Shown: piece by piece, positions 49,160 to 49,220 of the stretch
Layout of the letters: every line of letters starts with the position of its first letter
Position numbering within the stretch: position 1 is the first letter of the stretch
From: an uncultured Clostridium sp.
GTDB lineage: Bacteria > Bacillota > Clostridia > TANB77 > CAG-508
DNA: 49,220 nt
NCBI GenBank assembly: GCA_930989765.1
Contig: CAKNNA010000010.1
Location: 1-49,220, forward strand
Reading direction: 5' to 3'
Notes under the pieces: model-generated
What the model saw: the letters and a program-made list of their open reading frames with translations, nothing else
Told to the model about the DNA's origin: nothing
Databases searched by the model: none
Translations under genes and position numbers: made by a program

Positions 49160-49220
49160 CTAAACTTGTTTTTTAGACTTGAATCCTTTTGCCTTTAATC
49201 TCTGTGTGCAATCTTTGATT
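49160..49220 (-). CDS. possible C-terminal end of a gene that continues beyond the window
   Basis: An open minus-strand frame enters from the right edge and ends at a stop at 49160-49162 with the basic tail DCTQRLKAKGFKSKKQV. It converges on the VanW gene. Too short to identify. Confidence 0.3.
   Translation of the reverse strand, partial: IKDCTQRLKAKGFKSKKQV

Noticed and set aside
1..49220. CRISPR arrays, tRNA or rRNA genes, insertion sequences
   Set aside because: No regularly spaced repeats, cloverleaf, rRNA segments or transposase frames were found on either strand.

Overview
The window is a very AT-rich chromosomal segment of an anaerobic, probably spore-forming member of the Clostridia, most likely an uncultured gut lineage. 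The basis is the gene content: spore genes yabP and yabQ beside a divIC-like gene, a three-subunit electron-bifurcating-type [FeFe] hydrogenase (hydC-hydB-hydA), rho, murD, a T-box-controlled ileS, AGGAGG-type ribosome binding sites, and Arg encoded mainly by AGA. No rRNA, tRNA, CRISPR array or insertion sequence was recognised.

Layout. Bases 1-4060 are an accessory, mostly non-coding island. It holds a Fic/winged-helix gene and a Nudix gene set between long imperfect AT-rich repeats that carry a conserved GC-richer core. Bases 4065-12712 are a minus-strand housekeeping block: secA, a small unknown gene, prfB (with its programmed frameshift), a one-ACT aspartokinase, yabP-yabQ-divIC, and rho. 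Bases 12954-19098 mix a YcgQ-like lipid-anchored or membrane protein gene, a YjjX-like NTPase, a tandem pair of transglutaminase-fold paralogues with a small companion, and guaA. Bases 19164-23362 hold an AI-2E-type permease, a Cys-rich CBS protein, a Pro-rich (possibly spore-coat) protein, murD and a tiny Asn/Lys peptide. Bases 23606-27865 are the hydrogenase operon. Then come uvrA, nnrD, a copper-chaperone-like protein, a patatin, miaB-mutS, rpmE, an ABC-2 exporter pair, an SDR, T-box-ileS, a pseudopilin-like protein, hsp20 and a VanW-domain protein.

The main discovery is a recoding signal. Six genes (guaA, mutS, ileS, the YcgQ-like gene, the Pro-rich gene and the VanW gene) are each split by one apparent +1 frameshift, and all six breaks have the same anatomy. 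An in-frame CGG codon follows a codon ending in T (NNT CGG N). Dropping exactly the C of that CGG restores the full-length protein, and the next codon is then always GGN (Gly). I checked every CGG by eye. The other roughly 31 intact genes (about 9,900 codons), and the remaining parts of the six split genes, contain no in-frame CGG. The only ordinary in-frame CGG codons are six in four short accessory genes. The simplest reading is that this lineage cannot decode CGG efficiently (no tRNA-Arg-CCG) and uses NNU-CGG-N as a programmed +1 frameshift site in essential genes. This resembles the CTT-TGA-C site in prfB, also present here; two of the six CGG sites share the same CTT codon. A systematic sequencing artefact is the main rival explanation.

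Other structure includes a family of short palindromes with GGGACAGGTCCC-type arms between genes, a near-perfect inverted repeat inside the hydrogenase operon, a perfect 22-bp inverted repeat between divIC and rho, and tandem operator-like inverted repeats in front of the Fic gene.
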